Below, one piece after another: positions 49,663 to 59,634 of a stretch of 64,000 bases of DNA. The notes below the pieces were generated by a model. That model saw nothing but the letters and a program-made list of their open reading frames with translations. It did not search any database and was not told the origin of the DNA. Both the position numbers and the translations under genes were made by a program. Source of the stretch: Brettanomyces bruxellensis (taxonomy: Eukaryota; Ascomycota; Pichiomycetes; Pichiales; Pichiaceae); the NCBI RefSeq assembly GCF_011074885.1, contig NC_054688.1, positions 1,116,001 through 1,180,000 of the forward strand, given 5' to 3'. How positions within the stretch are numbered: position 1 is the first letter of the stretch; each line of letters opens with the position of its first letter.

Positions 49663-51819
49663 ATGTACAAAGCTCTATCCAGAACAGTTGCTCAAGGAAT
49701 TAACAAAATGGGAAAGCATTGGAGAAGGAAAAATAGAGGAGGAAACAAGGGACAGTTGGGTGTCCGTCGCCGGGGAAGATCCGACTATACTGAAATAGTT
49801 AAGGAAAACGAGCAGTGGGAAAAGTACTACAAATCACAGAATATGTTAGGATCAGATGACGAATTTTTAAAAATGAAAAAAACATTCCAGGACCCTTTGC
49901 CGCTTACATTTAGAATTACTGGATCCTCAAGTCATGTGAAGGATGTGTCCAAGTTCTTTGCCCAAAAGATTGTTCCACAGATGGAAAAAGCTGAGAATAG
50001 TGATGAATCCAAAGAGCACAAGCCACCTTTCCCTTTGAAGTGGTATCCAGGACAGTTAGCATTTCAGATAGATCTCCCTAAGCGGGTGATCAAGAAAGAT
50101 CCCGTGTATGCTGCTGTGCAAGAATTTTTGGTGGCTGAAAATGAGGTTGGAAACATTTCTAGACAAGAAGCAGTTTCCATGGTTCCACCATTATTTTTGG
50201 ACGTTAAGCCAGAGCATTATGTGTTGGATATGTGTGCTGCACCTGGCTCAAAAACTGCTCAATTGATTGAAGCTTTGCATACAACGGAGAATGATGAGTT
50301 GCCTAAGGGTTTTGTTATGGCAAATGATTCCGATTACAAGAGATCGTACATGTTGGTTCATCAGATCAAGAGACTCAATTCTCCAAATTATCTGGTGGTT
50401 AATCACGATGCACAGATGTTTCCTAAGATCAGACTCGAGGAAAATGGGCCCTACATTAAATTCGACCGTATTCTTTGCGATGTTCCTTGCTCTGGAGATG
50501 GAACTTTTAGGAAAAACATTATGATTTGGAGAGAATGGTGTATTGGAAATGGCCTCGGACTTCACAGATTACAACTTAATATTCTTCTTCGAGGAATCCA
50601 ACTTCTGAAAGAGGGTGGACGGCTTGTCTATTCGACCTGTTCGTTAAATCCTATTGAGGATGAAGCTGTTGTTACAGCAGCTTTGAAAAAAATGGGTGGT
50701 CAGGTTCGGACAGTTGACTGCAGTTCAGAGCTTCCTAACTTAATTAGAAAAGGTGGCTTAACGCATTGGAAGGTTTACAATAAGAAGTTTGAGCTTCAAG
50801 ATCCAGACAACTTTGAATCTTCAGAGGTTCCAGCCACTGCTTTCCCTCCAAAGGAAGACGAGATTAAAGATCTTCACCTAGAGAATTGTGTGCGTGTTTA
50901 TCCACACTATCAGAATACCGGCGGTTTCTTTATCACTGTTTTTGAGAAGCCTGTTAAGGAGAAGAATACAGAGCTAAGAAAGCATCCAAGAGATGGTGAA
51001 GAGGAAGCAGACAATACTTTGGCTTCTAAAAAGCAGAAAACTGAAATTGCAGATGATTCTAGCGATGAATCTGCAACGGTTGTTCCTGTAATTGCTCCTA
51101 CTCCTGCGAAGAAAACAAAGTTACCATTTGATGCAAATGAGGAACCATTCTCATATGTTGATGAGGATAATAAGGATCTTCAGAAGTGCTGGGACTTCTA
51201 TGAAATTGGCAAAAGCTTCCCTAGGGACTGTTCAATGGTCAGAAATGCCACTGGAGAGCCAATGAGATCAATATATTTCACTTCCCCGGTTGTCAAGCAG
51301 ATTATCCAACATAACGAAGAAAAACTCAAGTTGATTTATTCAGGTGTCAAAATGTTCGTGTATCAGAAGAACTACGTGTGTCCATGGAGGATTCAGAATG
51401 ATTCTGTCGATATCCTTAAAAACTACCTTCCAAACACAAGAGAGATATCTGGTAATATGAGCGTGTTCAAAATTTTGCTTGAGCAGGATTATCCATCTGT
51501 AGATGTTATAAAGGATGAGAATGCAGATCCTCAATTTGTTACAGAAATTGAAAAAGCTCCAGAAGGCTCATGCTTCCTTAATATAAGAAAAGATGGTGGC
51601 CAAGAGAAGTTACTTCTTCCAATGTGGAAGGGAAAAGTTCGTGTTAATCTGATGGTCGATAAGCATGAGAAAGCTGAACTTTTATACAGATTCTTTGGAA
51701 TCAATAAGAATGAGCAGGATAAAAAGAAAAAACAGGCTGATGAGGAGCAAGCAAATAAGAAAATAAGAGAGGCAGAAAAAAAGAAGGAAAATAATGATGA
51801 CAAGGCTATCGATGCTTGA
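49663..51819 (+). CDS. NCL1: Trm4/Ncl1, tRNA cytosine-5 methyltransferase
   Basis: A 718-residue enzyme of the NOL1/NOP2/Sun family that makes m5C at several tRNA positions. The SAM-binding motif is VLDMCAAPGSKTAQLIEA. The two conserved cysteines are at 276 (CDVPCSGDG) and 326 (YSTCSLNP), 50 residues apart as in yeast Trm4. NISRQEAVSMVPP and LHRLQLNILLRG are also nearly identical to it. The C-terminal third carries an acidic/Lys insert (ADNTLASKKQKTEIADDSSD) and a Lys/Glu tail. An in-frame ATG at 49708 gives MGKHWRRKNRGGN, which resembles the start of the yeast protein and puts the cysteines almost at yeast numbering. It may be the main start; the 15 residues before it look like a weak mitochondrial signal. 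Confidence 0.95.
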   Translation: MYKALSRTVAQGINKMGKHWRRKNRGGNKGQLGVRRRGRSDYTEIVKENEQWEKYYKSQNMLGSDDEFLKMKKTFQDPLPLTFRITGSSSHVKDVSKFFAQKIVPQMEKAENSDESKEHKPPFPLKWYPGQLAFQIDLPKRVIKKDPVYAAVQEFLVAENEVGNISRQEAVSMVPPLFLDVKPEHYVLDMCAAPGSKTAQLIEALHTTENDELPKGFVMANDSDYKRSYMLVHQIKRLNSPNYLVVNHDAQMFPKIRLEENGPYIKFDRILCDVPCSGDGTFRKNIMIWREWCIGNGLGLHRLQLNILLRGIQLLKEGGRLVYSTCSLNPIEDEAVVTAALKKMGGQVRTVDCSSELPNLIRKGGLTHWKVYNKKFELQDPDNFESSEVPATAFPPKEDEIKDLHLENCVRVYPHYQNTGGFFITVFEKPVKEKNTELRKHPRDGEEEADNTLASKKQKTEIADDSSDESATVVPVIAPTPAKKTKLPFDANEEPFSYVDEDNKDLQKCWDFYEIGKSFPRDCSMVRNATGEPMRSIYFTSPVVKQIIQHNEEKLKLIYSGVKMFVYQKNYVCPWRIQNDSVDILKNYLPNTREISGNMSVFKILLEQDYPSVDVIKDENADPQFVTEIEKAPEGSCFLNIRKDGGQEKLLLPMWKGKVRVNLMVDKHEKAELLYRFFGINKNEQDKKKKQADEEQANKKIREAEKKKENNDDKAIDA

Positions 51820-52301
51820 TCATCACCTTAGTATTAATATTATGTACAGTGATCGATTATCAAGAGGTGTGTACTTGGATAGATATATCAATAAATAGGC
51901 ATAGAAGTATATTTTTCTTGCTTGATTTTGTTTATTAAGAAATTCCATCATTTTTACAGAGGCTCTCTTTTATACCATTGTATATGATCTGCTAACTTGT
52001 GGGAATAGTGTCTTCCATGATTCCTGTATGTTCGTGAATCCCTCTCTCCTCCACATTAATTTTAGTTGCGTGACCAGTTCAGGTTTTTNAAAAAAAAAAA
52101 AAAAAAAAAAAAAAGTATTTTAGCACATGCAGACATGAGATACAGACTTGTACATTTTGTATTCAAACGTCCTCTTATATATGATGTTCACTATTTTTAT
52201 CCACAGAACTAGGAAATACATTGGTTGCACACCTTTTCATTTTCATTCAACACAGATAATCGGAATTTTACTCGATAGATATCCTTCAAAGGATTTTCAA
52301 A
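51820..52301. other. NCL1-RING intergenic region with ambiguous base
   Basis: 482 bases. An N at 52089 sits between a T-run and a 25-base A-run, so the homopolymer length is uncertain and this may be an assembly join. No gene seen. Confidence 0.7.
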
Positions 52302-52961
52302 ATGCCGAATGTCATATTTAACAGAAGGAGACTGGGATTTGGCGCCATAACAGGTTCGGTATACTACATAACATCCTCATGCAATGTGAAAATATTTCTG
52401 AGGGGTTTATATGAAGGCCTTTCATCATTATTCACACGAATAGGGACAATAAATATGTTTATAATTGCCTCTATCCTTCTTATGAGGTATACACGCTTCA
52501 GCGGCTTTGTTTCCGCTAGTTTTAACCAACTATGGATTGGGGCTGTTGTGAATTGCATATTCTTTTCCCTTAAACTGATTACGCTATTCAAACTTTTTAT
52601 ATCTAGTGCCAGAAACATTATCCGTCTTCGGAAGTTGGCTATAATTGAATTTAAAAGCAATCAGGCTACTTCGTCTCCCGAACAGGCAGAAAATAAGATT
52701 GAGCTTATCAGAAGAATGAATAATACATGCCTTATTTGCTTGGGAAGTCTGACAAAGATGGATATTGAAGATAAATCAAATAAAATTCAGGATAAGGGCA
52801 CGGTAGGATTCAACTGTGCAAAAAAGTCAAGAAGTCTGCTCATTGACAATAGCGCACAGCAAATGGTGCTTTTAAATTGCGGTCACGTCTTTCATTACAA
52901 ATGCTTCAAAAAGTGGTTTATGGGATCTGGTACCTGCCCATATTGCAGGAGCAAGGTCTGA
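52302..52961 (+). CDS. Membrane RING-H2 protein, putative E3 ubiquitin ligase
   Basis: A 219-residue protein. The N-terminal half holds two likely membrane helices (about residues 49-66 and 78-101) and short basic loops. The C-terminus is a RING-H2 domain: Cys143-X2-Cys146, then a 46-residue insertion, Cys193-X-His195-X2-His198-X2-Cys201 and Cys212-X2-Cys215 (LNCGHVFHYKCFKKWF, CPYCRSKV). All eight zinc ligands are present. RING-H2 domains recruit E2 enzymes (established), so a membrane E3 is the reasonable reading. The long gap between the first and second cysteine pairs is unusual. I do not recognise the orthologue; it is too short for Hrd1 or Tul1, and the domain could be a diverged Asi- or peroxin-type ligase. 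Confidence 0.72.
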   Translation: MPNVIFNRRRLGFGAITGSVYYITSSCNVKIFLRGLYEGLSSLFTRIGTINMFIIASILLMRYTRFSGFVSASFNQLWIGAVVNCIFFSLKLITLFKLFISSARNIIRLRKLAIIEFKSNQATSSPEQAENKIELIRRMNNTCLICLGSLTKMDIEDKSNKIQDKGTVGFNCAKKSRSLLIDNSAQQMVLLNCGHVFHYKCFKKWFMGSGTCPYCRSKV

Positions 52962-53169
52962 GGCCCAAACTATATGGAAAAACCTCCTGGCTGACTTGCA
53001 CGCATATTTTTATATTTTATTCTTTACTGGATTTTATACGGTATTCTTTTAGGTTTAATGGAAATGGCTTTTAATATTTGGATACATGATCCTATGTTCA
53101 TTTAACAAAACGTACAATTAGTATGTAATGTTGGTAATTGAAAGTAAATCACTGTGGTAATTAAAAAAT

Positions 53170-53176
53170 AAAAAAA
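53170..53176 (-). terminator. Pol III T-run terminator of tRNA-Ser
   Basis: Seven T residues on the minus strand directly follow the discriminator base of the tRNA. A second T-run follows two bases further on. Confidence 0.85.
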
Positions 53177-53214
53177 CGTCACAGACAGGATTCGAACCTG
53201 TGCAGGCAGAGCCC

Positions 53215-53251
<37 letters not shown>

Positions 53252-53258
53252 CTGGGAC
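53177..53258 (-). tRNA. tRNA-Ser(GCU)
   Basis: An 82-nt gene without an intron. The anticodon loop CTGCTAA carries GCT, flanked by a perfect five-pair stem CCGCC/GGCGG. The T arm is ACAGG-TTCGAAT-CCTGT. A long variable arm (GGGC-TCT-GCCT) is the class II hallmark of serine tRNAs. The acceptor stem GTCCCAG/CTGTGAC pairs except for C4 opposite U69. Box B GGTTCGAATCC is canonical. It reads AGC/AGU serine codons. Confidence 0.95.
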
Positions 53259-55573
53259 AACTTGCTCTTGTGTAAATGGTCGGACTGAAGGTAACAAAAT
53301 ATTATTTTTAATAACCTGAAGTATAAGGATTCTTTAGATGATTACCAAATCCGTCTAAAGATATATATTAGATTAATAAGATTGTTATCTGATACTTCTC
53401 GTATCCTTTCATATCTCTTATCTCATAGCTCTCTATGAATCATTCTATTCATTCATTATTCTATCTAATAACTTCTCTTTTCAATCCCCCTTTCTAGAAA
53501 AATAACTAAATCATAATCTAACCTTGCCTCTGTATCAAAGGAGGGCAAGGGCGCATATTTATATTAAATGGAGAATGACACTTCTTCCATTTCTCTTCCA
53601 ATTTCATACAATAACAAATTATATGCCAAAGAGGAATCCATCCTGTTTGGGAACATCACATTATGTGAATTCAGCATAACCCGCGATCATGCAAAAACCT
53701 GTTGTTTTGCATATGCAGTCGCCACACGAATATTAGTCAGCTTATTCCGATGTAGCTCTTTCTTATTGTCCTTCGGGTCACTATCCTTTCAGTACGCTTT
53801 ATTTCTTATTCGCGCTTCTCATAAATTATTTCGGAAACTATTTATATCTTTCCGTGTTACCTAATCAGGTAAATGAATTCATTAATATTTTATCTGGCTT
53901 TAAACCAATATGCGCTTGGTTTGACCCCTTACATCTTGAAGTAGAGATTAAGAATCATATAAAGGGATTATGCTTCGATTTATAGTGTATTTGTCAAGAT
54001 TTGCTATTTTGCCTCTATTGTATATATTTAAGCACTTGTGTGGCGAACAAAGTACTTTCATACATAGTAAATGTTTGACGCTTATATCAGTATGTAAAAA
54101 CTCTTTATTTTAAACTGTTAGTTGATATTATTTTGACAAATCTGGATTATCATCAGACAGCTCTTTGACCTCAAGAAAGTAATTTAAATCATATTTAAAC
54201 AAGCTTGAACAGATGATAGTTCTTTTATAGGAAAGTTTAATTATAACTCTGACTATGCTACTATTTTAGCAAATTTCCGTACCGCAATCAAAGCATTTAT
54301 ATGTTAAAACAATGGAAGAATAGAATGGAGTCCTAAGAATAACAAATTATATTGCCATGCTGTCATATAAGAGAAGGATGACAACTATATAAAGCTCAGA
54401 TATCTTTATGTGCCTAAATTAAAACTCAAGTACTAGTTATATATTGCGATAAATATCAAATTACTATACTAATTCAGTAGCATTACCTTTAACAATAAAA
54501 CAGGATGATCAACATCAACAGAAACCTTGAAACCTTTAGTGCAACTATCTCTTTTATCAACTTATGGTAAATTATATCTAGCACAATTGAAATTACCACG
54601 TTACATCGGTGTGACAAAAATATAAAAATTTATTGGCGATCAGAATTTAGGTATGCCTTAGAAAAAGTAGAAATGTTCACCATTTGAACTCTTTTAAAAT
54701 TAAAATTCTAAGTAAAGAAGTGTTCCATCCAAACTAAACGAAAAGCCACAACAGCTAAAGTTTAAGTGTGAGCATTTGTGAACATAATACTGTATAAATA
54801 AATTTAACGGGAACACCTTCTCAGATTTTGGCACGCTTTTAACTCCTTAAACTACGTTGATCTTCTTTCGTACACTTTTAACCAATGATTTTCAACTCAT
54901 TATTGTTTAATATTTATTTCAAACTAATGTTTCTATTTTCATTCACTTCGCTACATTTTGTTGGTTTATAATTTATTACTTCCCAACAACAGTCGATACC
55001 ATACTTCGATCATCAGGTAACCCACACTTTTCAACTATTTATAACTAAATCGGAAGTTAATGCACCAATTCACTTTTGCAATATAGGGTAGGCTATGTAG
55101 CAAAAAGAAGGGTAAAATTGCAGAAATGCTTGTATTAGTTAACCTTTCTAAATTATATATTAATTTGGAATATTCAAGACTTTTAGGATTGTGATGCTCC
55201 TACAGTTCTTATGATAACCTAATGCAATTAATATAGAGTCTCTCACTGCAAAATCGAAACAAGCAATTTCTTTAAAGTAAACAACAAAACAAACGGAAAT
55301 AAACGCTATTTATTTCTATATGATAACTAACTGAATATATACCAGCTATTATTTAAGTAAAGTAAAGCGCCAAGTCTTGACATAAACAGGAAACGTGCTT
55401 CCGAGATTAGATTTCGCGCTTAGTTATATTGATTATGTACCTCGCCAATAATTCCTTCATCTGTGAAAAAAAAAAATAGGAAATAAAAATATCGTGGGCT
55501 ATTCCTCATTGCTTAAACTTTTAAGAGAACGTATACGAAACAAACAAAGAAGAGACACAAGTAGAACAATATA
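53259..55573. other. 2.3 kb gene-free AT-rich region upstream of the tRNA
   Basis: No gene supported. It begins at the tRNA 5' flank, the usual landing zone of yeast LTR elements (established), but I cannot find clear TG...CA ends or target duplications. A 98-codon frame at 53568-53864 has no recognisable domain. The last part, from about 55300, must hold the MDE1 promoter. Confidence 0.5.
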
Positions 55574-56251
55574 ATGACGAATGGAAATGAATTGATCGAA
55601 TCCGAAAATCCGATGCATCCTGCTAGACTCATCTGTGAGCTATGCCGTAATTTCTATACTCATGGTTGGGTTACAGGCACAGGAGGAGGAATATCTATAA
55701 GAGATAGAGAGAATGGACTCATTTTTCTCGCACCCAGTGGAGTTCAAAAGGAGAGAATACAACCCGATAATATTTTTGTCATGAGATACAAAGATCAGGA
55801 ATATTTGAGAACTCCAACCGATTTGAAACCTTCCGCCTGCACACCATTATTTTTAGCTGCTTATACCATAAGGGACGCTGGTGCATGTATCCACACACAT
55901 TCACAAAGCGCAGTCCTGTGTTCTCTTTTGTTTGATAAAGTGTTTGAGATATCAAACATTGAGCAAATTAAAGCTATGCCAAATGTTACTAGGCCAGGCC
56001 ACATGAAATATTCTGACAGATTAGTGATTCCAATCATTGAAAACACCGAAAAGGAAGAGGAGCTTGAAGGAGCACTTCGTCAGGCAATCAAAGAGTATCC
56101 AGGAACAACTGCAGTTATTGTTCGTAGACACGGAATTTATGTTTGGGGTGAGACAGTCTGGAAAGCCAAGGTCTATAACGAAGCCATTGATTATTTGCTT
56201 GAATTGGGCGTTAAGATGAAACAGATGGGAATACCAACGGTGAAAAATTGA
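55574..56251 (+). CDS. MDE1: Methylthioribulose-1-phosphate dehydratase
   Basis: A 225-residue class II aldolase-like enzyme of the methionine salvage pathway. It dehydrates 5-methylthioribulose-1-phosphate (established). The opening [20 protein letters not shown] and [10 protein letters not shown] are family signatures. The zinc ligands are His107 and His109 (CIHTHSQSA) and His186 ([10 protein letters not shown]). [15 protein letters not shown] and [10 protein letters not shown] are also typical. The length and both ends are as expected. It is convergent with LSM8, only 136 bp apart. Confidence 0.95.
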   Translation: MTNGNELIESENPMHPARLICELCRNFYTHGWVTGTGGGISIRDRENGLIFLAPSGVQKERIQPDNIFVMRYKDQEYLRTPTDLKPSACTPLFLAAYTIRDAGACIHTHSQSAVLCSLLFDKVFEISNIEQIKAMPNVTRPGHMKYSDRLVIPIIENTEKEEELEGALRQAIKEYPGTTAVIVRRHGIYVWGETVWKAKVYNEAIDYLLELGVKMKQMGIPTVKN

Positions 56252-56387
56252 CTGACAGAACTGTTTATAAAAATCGAATATTTATGTAACATCTTGGATA
56301 GTCAGAAAACCTGAATCATGTACAGTAAACTTCCACTGATGTTGCAACTGCCAAAAAAAACAAATCACATTTTTCCATTGCGTAGAA

Positions 56388-56772
56388 TCACATCAACGAA
56401 TTCTTGGTGTCCTTGAGCTTTTCCGCGTGTATATTTGTATAATCTGTTACCGCTTCCTCTTCCTCATCGTAATCACATATTGCTACCACCTCATTTCCTC
56501 TTACTATGCATAATCCCATTTCCATGTCTTCTGTTGGTCGATCTTTAAAGAATACTCGCTCCTTTGCCGATGATATAACAATATTAGTATTATTATCAAA
56601 ACCTTCGAGCATTCCTAAAAATAGCCGGCCGTCAACTGTGATGACCTTGACATTTTCTATGAATATGGAAATCGTGAATGTTAGTATTTTGCTTATGGCA
56701 GGTGAAAAAGATGAAAAAAGTAAAATGAGACGGGGCATGCTTACTTTGTAAATACGGTTTCAAGGAGGACAT
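56388..56772 (-). CDS. LSM8: Lsm8, U6 snRNA-associated Sm-like protein (two exons)
   Basis: Exon 1 is 56772-56745 (MSSLKPYLQ plus the first base of a Lys codon) and exon 2 is 56656-56388. The intron 56744-56657 starts GTAAGC, has TACTAAC at 56686-56680 and ends CATAG. The joined 98-residue protein reads MSSLKPYLQKNVKVITVDGR and continues LFLGMLEGFDNNTNIVISSA. This is the Sm1 motif of Lsm8, and GLCIVRGNEVVAI is Sm2. Lsm8 replaces Lsm1 in the nuclear ring that binds the U6 3' end (established). Without the splice the frame would start inside the intron with an unrelated hydrophobic sequence. It lies about 9 kb from LSM2, its ring partner. Confidence 0.95.
56657..56744 (-). other. LSM8 intron
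   Basis: An 88-nt spliceosomal intron with GTAAGC at the 5' end, TACTAAC 24 nt before the 3' end (branch adenine 56681), and CATAG. Phase 1. It lies within the lysine codon after PYLQ. Confidence 0.93.
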
Positions 56773-57108
56773 ATAGATTAATGCTTGCACTTAAGAAAAA
56801 CTTGACGAAACGACATTCAATTCAAAGAGAAAAGACAGTCAGATCAATGCAGGTAGACTTGTTGTTTATAACATGAGAAGAAGAATAAATGTTCCAGATT
56901 TTTTTTTATTTAGTGGGTCGGCAAGAGAAGAAAAAAATCCATCCCACATGGTTACCGTTTTAAACATTTTTGATCCCTCAGGAGGGACTTATCGTAGTTC
57001 CAGTTGATGCTTCCCATTAATATGCAGTCCTTTTTCTTATCAAACTGAAAATTAAACTGCGTTTAAAATATTCAATTAAAAGAATTTAAAGTAGATTCAG
57101 AATCAAAA
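56773..57108. other. Divergent promoter LSM8 / coiled-coil gene
   Basis: 336 AT-rich bases between divergent genes. No RNA gene or clear regulatory site seen. Confidence 0.5.
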
Positions 57109-57705
57109 ATGGATTTTAGTCAAGAAGTAGAACGTGATTCAAAAGCTCATCTTTTTCCTGATGAAGATTCTGCTTCAGGAACAGAAACATCTGCTGAGGA
57201 AGATGAAATGAACACTACTGCTCTCACTGAGAACACATCCCAGAATATTAGTGTGAATACCAGCATAATCAAAAAGAGAGATACTTTGGCTAGTGTTCCG
57301 GGTGAAAGTGTTAATCTTGATAGTAGTTATGATAGGCAACAGCTCATAATGTGGGCTAGCGAATTAGAATTGGAATTTAGGGAATTCAGAAACAAGTCTG
57401 CAGAGATTAAGTCGGCAATCTCGAACGCAACAACAAGGATAAACAGAACATCAAGAGAAGTTGCTAAAAAGATGGAGATTATAAATAAGAAGATAGCTTA
57501 TATTGAGAGATTTTATCCAACTGAAGGTGTCAAAAGAACAACGGGACAAATTTCCGAAGAAGCCATTTCCTCATTGAATAAAACCATCAAATCATTGGAA
57601 AGCAAAATTGACGGCCTCGTTAAAGGAGATTCTCCTGAGGATGAAACAAATCCAGCTAAAAGAACTAGAAGTGGCTTTTGCTACGATAAGACTTCACCAG
57701 TATAA
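57109..57705 (+). CDS. Small coiled-coil protein of unknown function
   Basis: A 198-residue protein that I do not recognise. Residues 1-75 are acidic and Ser/Thr-rich (DEDSASGTETSAEEDE). Residues 76-140 form a helix or coiled coil (QQLIMWASELELEFREFRNK, then EVAKKMEIINKKIAYIERFY). A second short helix at about 150-172 (LNKTIKSLESKIDGLVKG) follows, then a basic tail with PAKRTRSG, a possible nuclear localisation signal. The architecture would suit a kinetochore, spindle-pole or SNARE-like subunit, but nothing specific supports one. It ends 23 bp before the convergent TDA10 stop, so the 3' UTRs overlap. Confidence 0.7.
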   Translation: MDFSQEVERDSKAHLFPDEDSASGTETSAEEDEMNTTALTENTSQNISVNTSIIKKRDTLASVPGESVNLDSSYDRQQLIMWASELELEFREFRNKSAEIKSAISNATTRINRTSREVAKKMEIINKKIAYIERFYPTEGVKRTTGQISEEAISSLNKTIKSLESKIDGLVKGDSPEDETNPAKRTRSGFCYDKTSPV

Positions 57706-57728
57706 TAAAAACATGTTCATTATATCTT

Positions 57729-58601
57729 CTAAAGATGACTTCTACTGCTGCATCTAATGACATTTCTTTTCTCATCAATGCAAACATTTATGCTAGGAAA
57801 CTGCTTCATAGTTAGGCCTAAACTTCCATAAAATAGCCAGTATCCCGGCATATATCTATCCACAAACCGATGAACCTCCTTATCAGTCATACCAGATCCA
57901 GCTGATTTTATCAAGTCATGTTCTTGTTGTAATCTCCACTTGTACACATTCTCGATGTTGTCTGTGGTGATGCCTACGAAAGCATCAAAAAATTTCCAAA
58001 TACATTCATATTCTGCAAGATCTTGATTCAACCGGACAATATTGTTATCACTAATTCCTTCACAAGCAATGGGATGCTGAAATTTCAAAACTTTCCACTG
58101 CTTCAAAACGTCACTGCTCTCTTTATATGAACGATATCCGTTAAACCATCCTTCAAAAATTACAACATCCACCGGACCAACTATATGGGTCCAATTCATG
58201 AATGGTAATCGATCACCTTTTCCATCATGTTTAGATTTATCGTAAACAGGGATGTCAACACCATCATTTTCTTTGGAGAGCCTTGTCATACATTTATTAA
58301 GCAAATCCAAGTCATGGGTACCAAGAAAGCGCCCGCTCAACAGGATATTGTCTGGATTCTGATTCGCTAGTTTGTTTTGCTTTTCATACGTTAAATAAAA
58401 GTCATCCATGGAAAATGCAATTACTTTTAATTTGGGGTATAACCTCGGGATCTCTTTTGCAAGAGTTCTGGATAGTGTTGTTTTCCCGGAACCTTGCGGA
58501 CCTTCAATTCCGAGAAAAAAGGGCTTTCCTGAGGATGGATTGATGCTTTTGGCAGCCAAGAATGGTGTCAAGAACTTGATTGTTTTCTCATAGGTTGTCA
58601 T
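57729..58601 (-). CDS. TDA10: Tda10-like ATP-binding kinase (glycerate kinase family)
   Basis: A 290-residue protein, the same length as S. cerevisiae Tda10 (YGR205W). The Walker A motif GPQGSGKT is at 34-41. FSMDDFYLTYEKQNKLA is the family signature, and LLSGRFLGTHDLDLL and PVYDKSKHDGKGDR follow. The family fold is like pantothenate and uridine kinases, and plant members phosphorylate D-glycerate (established); the yeast substrate is not settled. The C-terminus DRYMPGYWLFYGSL is typical. The start is the first ATG, with a divergent 262-bp spacer to CIR1's 3' side. Confidence 0.93.
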   Translation of the reverse strand: MTTYEKTIKFLTPFLAAKSINPSSGKPFFLGIEGPQGSGKTTLSRTLAKEIPRLYPKLKVIAFSMDDFYLTYEKQNKLANQNPDNILLSGRFLGTHDLDLLNKCMTRLSKENDGVDIPVYDKSKHDGKGDRLPFMNWTHIVGPVDVVIFEGWFNGYRSYKESSDVLKQWKVLKFQHPIACEGISDNNIVRLNQDLAEYECIWKFFDAFVGITTDNIENVYKWRLQQEHDLIKSAGSGMTDKEVHRFVDRYMPGYWLFYGSLGLTMKQFPSINVCIDEKRNVIRCSSRSHL

Positions 58602-58863
58602 TTTATGTCTATTATGTTTAAGGGAGAATTGAAGGATACAAAAAAAGGTATTAAACAGGAAAGCCGGGGAACTTTATCGTCAAAAAGTAAGCCATCACTG
58701 TTTTTCACGCTTGTTTCCTACTATTTTGATTTTTTTTTTTTACCCCACATTTCACATTTTGGTGCAACTCACTTTTCAACAGAGAAAATCTTAATAATAC
58801 GTATTTCGATAAAACAATTAACATATATGGTAAGATAATAATATTATGCTTTTATGTAAACGT
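58602..58863. other. TDA10 promoter / CIR1 3' flank
   Basis: 262 AT-rich bases. A small in-frame open stretch at 58605-58838 encodes nothing recognisable. T-run at about 58730-58741. Confidence 0.5.
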
Positions 58864-59634
58864 TTAAATAGCTTTGAGCTCCTTCATCTTAGCTATGAGC
58901 TCATCAACACTGCCAACCTTAACACCAGCCTTTCTAACAGATGGCTCTTGCAAAGACACAGTTTCCAACCGGTCTTTTATGTTAATGCCGAGATCCTCCG
59001 CCTTAATGACTTCTAAAGGCTTTCTTTTAGCCTTCATCATCTTTGGCAAGGGGACAAACTTAGGAGTATTCAATCTGAGATCTGTGGTAATAACCATAGG
59101 CAAAGGAGCTTTAACCGTACGAATTCCTCCATCTATTTCTTGGTCAACCTCCACCGTCAAGTCATCGTTTATCTTCACCCTTGAAGCGTTTGTTGCTTGG
59201 GACCATCCTAACAATCCAGCAAGCATTTGGCCAGTTTGTCCGGCATCATCATCAATTGCCTGCTTACCCATGATGATCAAGTTAGATTTTTGCTCTTTCT
59301 GAATTTTCTGGAGGATCTTTGACACTGCCAAAGGTTCCAAGTGTCTTTTTCCGGTATCCACAAGAACAGAAGTATCCGCTCCCTTTGCCAAAGCAGTTCT
59401 GAGCACATCTCTAGCTTTTCCAGATCCAATAGTGACTGCATGAATAGACTCAACGAGTCCCTTATGTGCCTTCTTTATCTTTGCTGCTTCTTCTATGGCG
59501 ATATCATCAAATGGATTAATGCTGAATTTAACACCTGCTGATTCAACACCGTTGTGTGTCTTATTGATTCTAGGCTTCAAAGCTGCATCGATGACTTTTT
59601 TGATGGGGACAAGAATTCTAATTTTTGACGACAT
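58864..59634 (-). CDS. CIR1: Electron-transfer flavoprotein beta subunit
   Basis: A 256-residue protein that matches ETF-beta along its length: ILVPIKKVIDAALKPRI, SAGVKFSINPFDDIAIEEA, LIIMGKQAIDDDAGQTGQML and a C-terminal Lys-rich helix. ETF passes electrons from matrix dehydrogenases to ETF-ubiquinone oxidoreductase and binds FAD and AMP with its alpha subunit (established). It localises to the mitochondrial matrix; no long presequence is visible, as is usual for this subunit. The start is the first ATG. Confidence 0.96.
   Translation of the reverse strand: MSSKIRILVPIKKVIDAALKPRINKTHNGVESAGVKFSINPFDDIAIEEAAKIKKAHKGLVESIHAVTIGSGKARDVLRTALAKGADTSVLVDTGKRHLEPLAVSKILQKIQKEQKSNLIIMGKQAIDDDAGQTGQMLAGLLGWSQATNASRVKINDDLTVEVDQEIDGGIRTVKAPLPMVITTDLRLNTPKFVPLPKMMKAKRKPLEVIKAEDLGINIKDRLETVSLQEPSVRKAGVKVGSVDELIAKMKELKAI

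Noticed and set aside
53568..53864. 98-codon frame upstream of the tRNA as a possible transposon remnant
   Set aside because: No Gag, protease or reverse transcriptase motif and no LTR ends.
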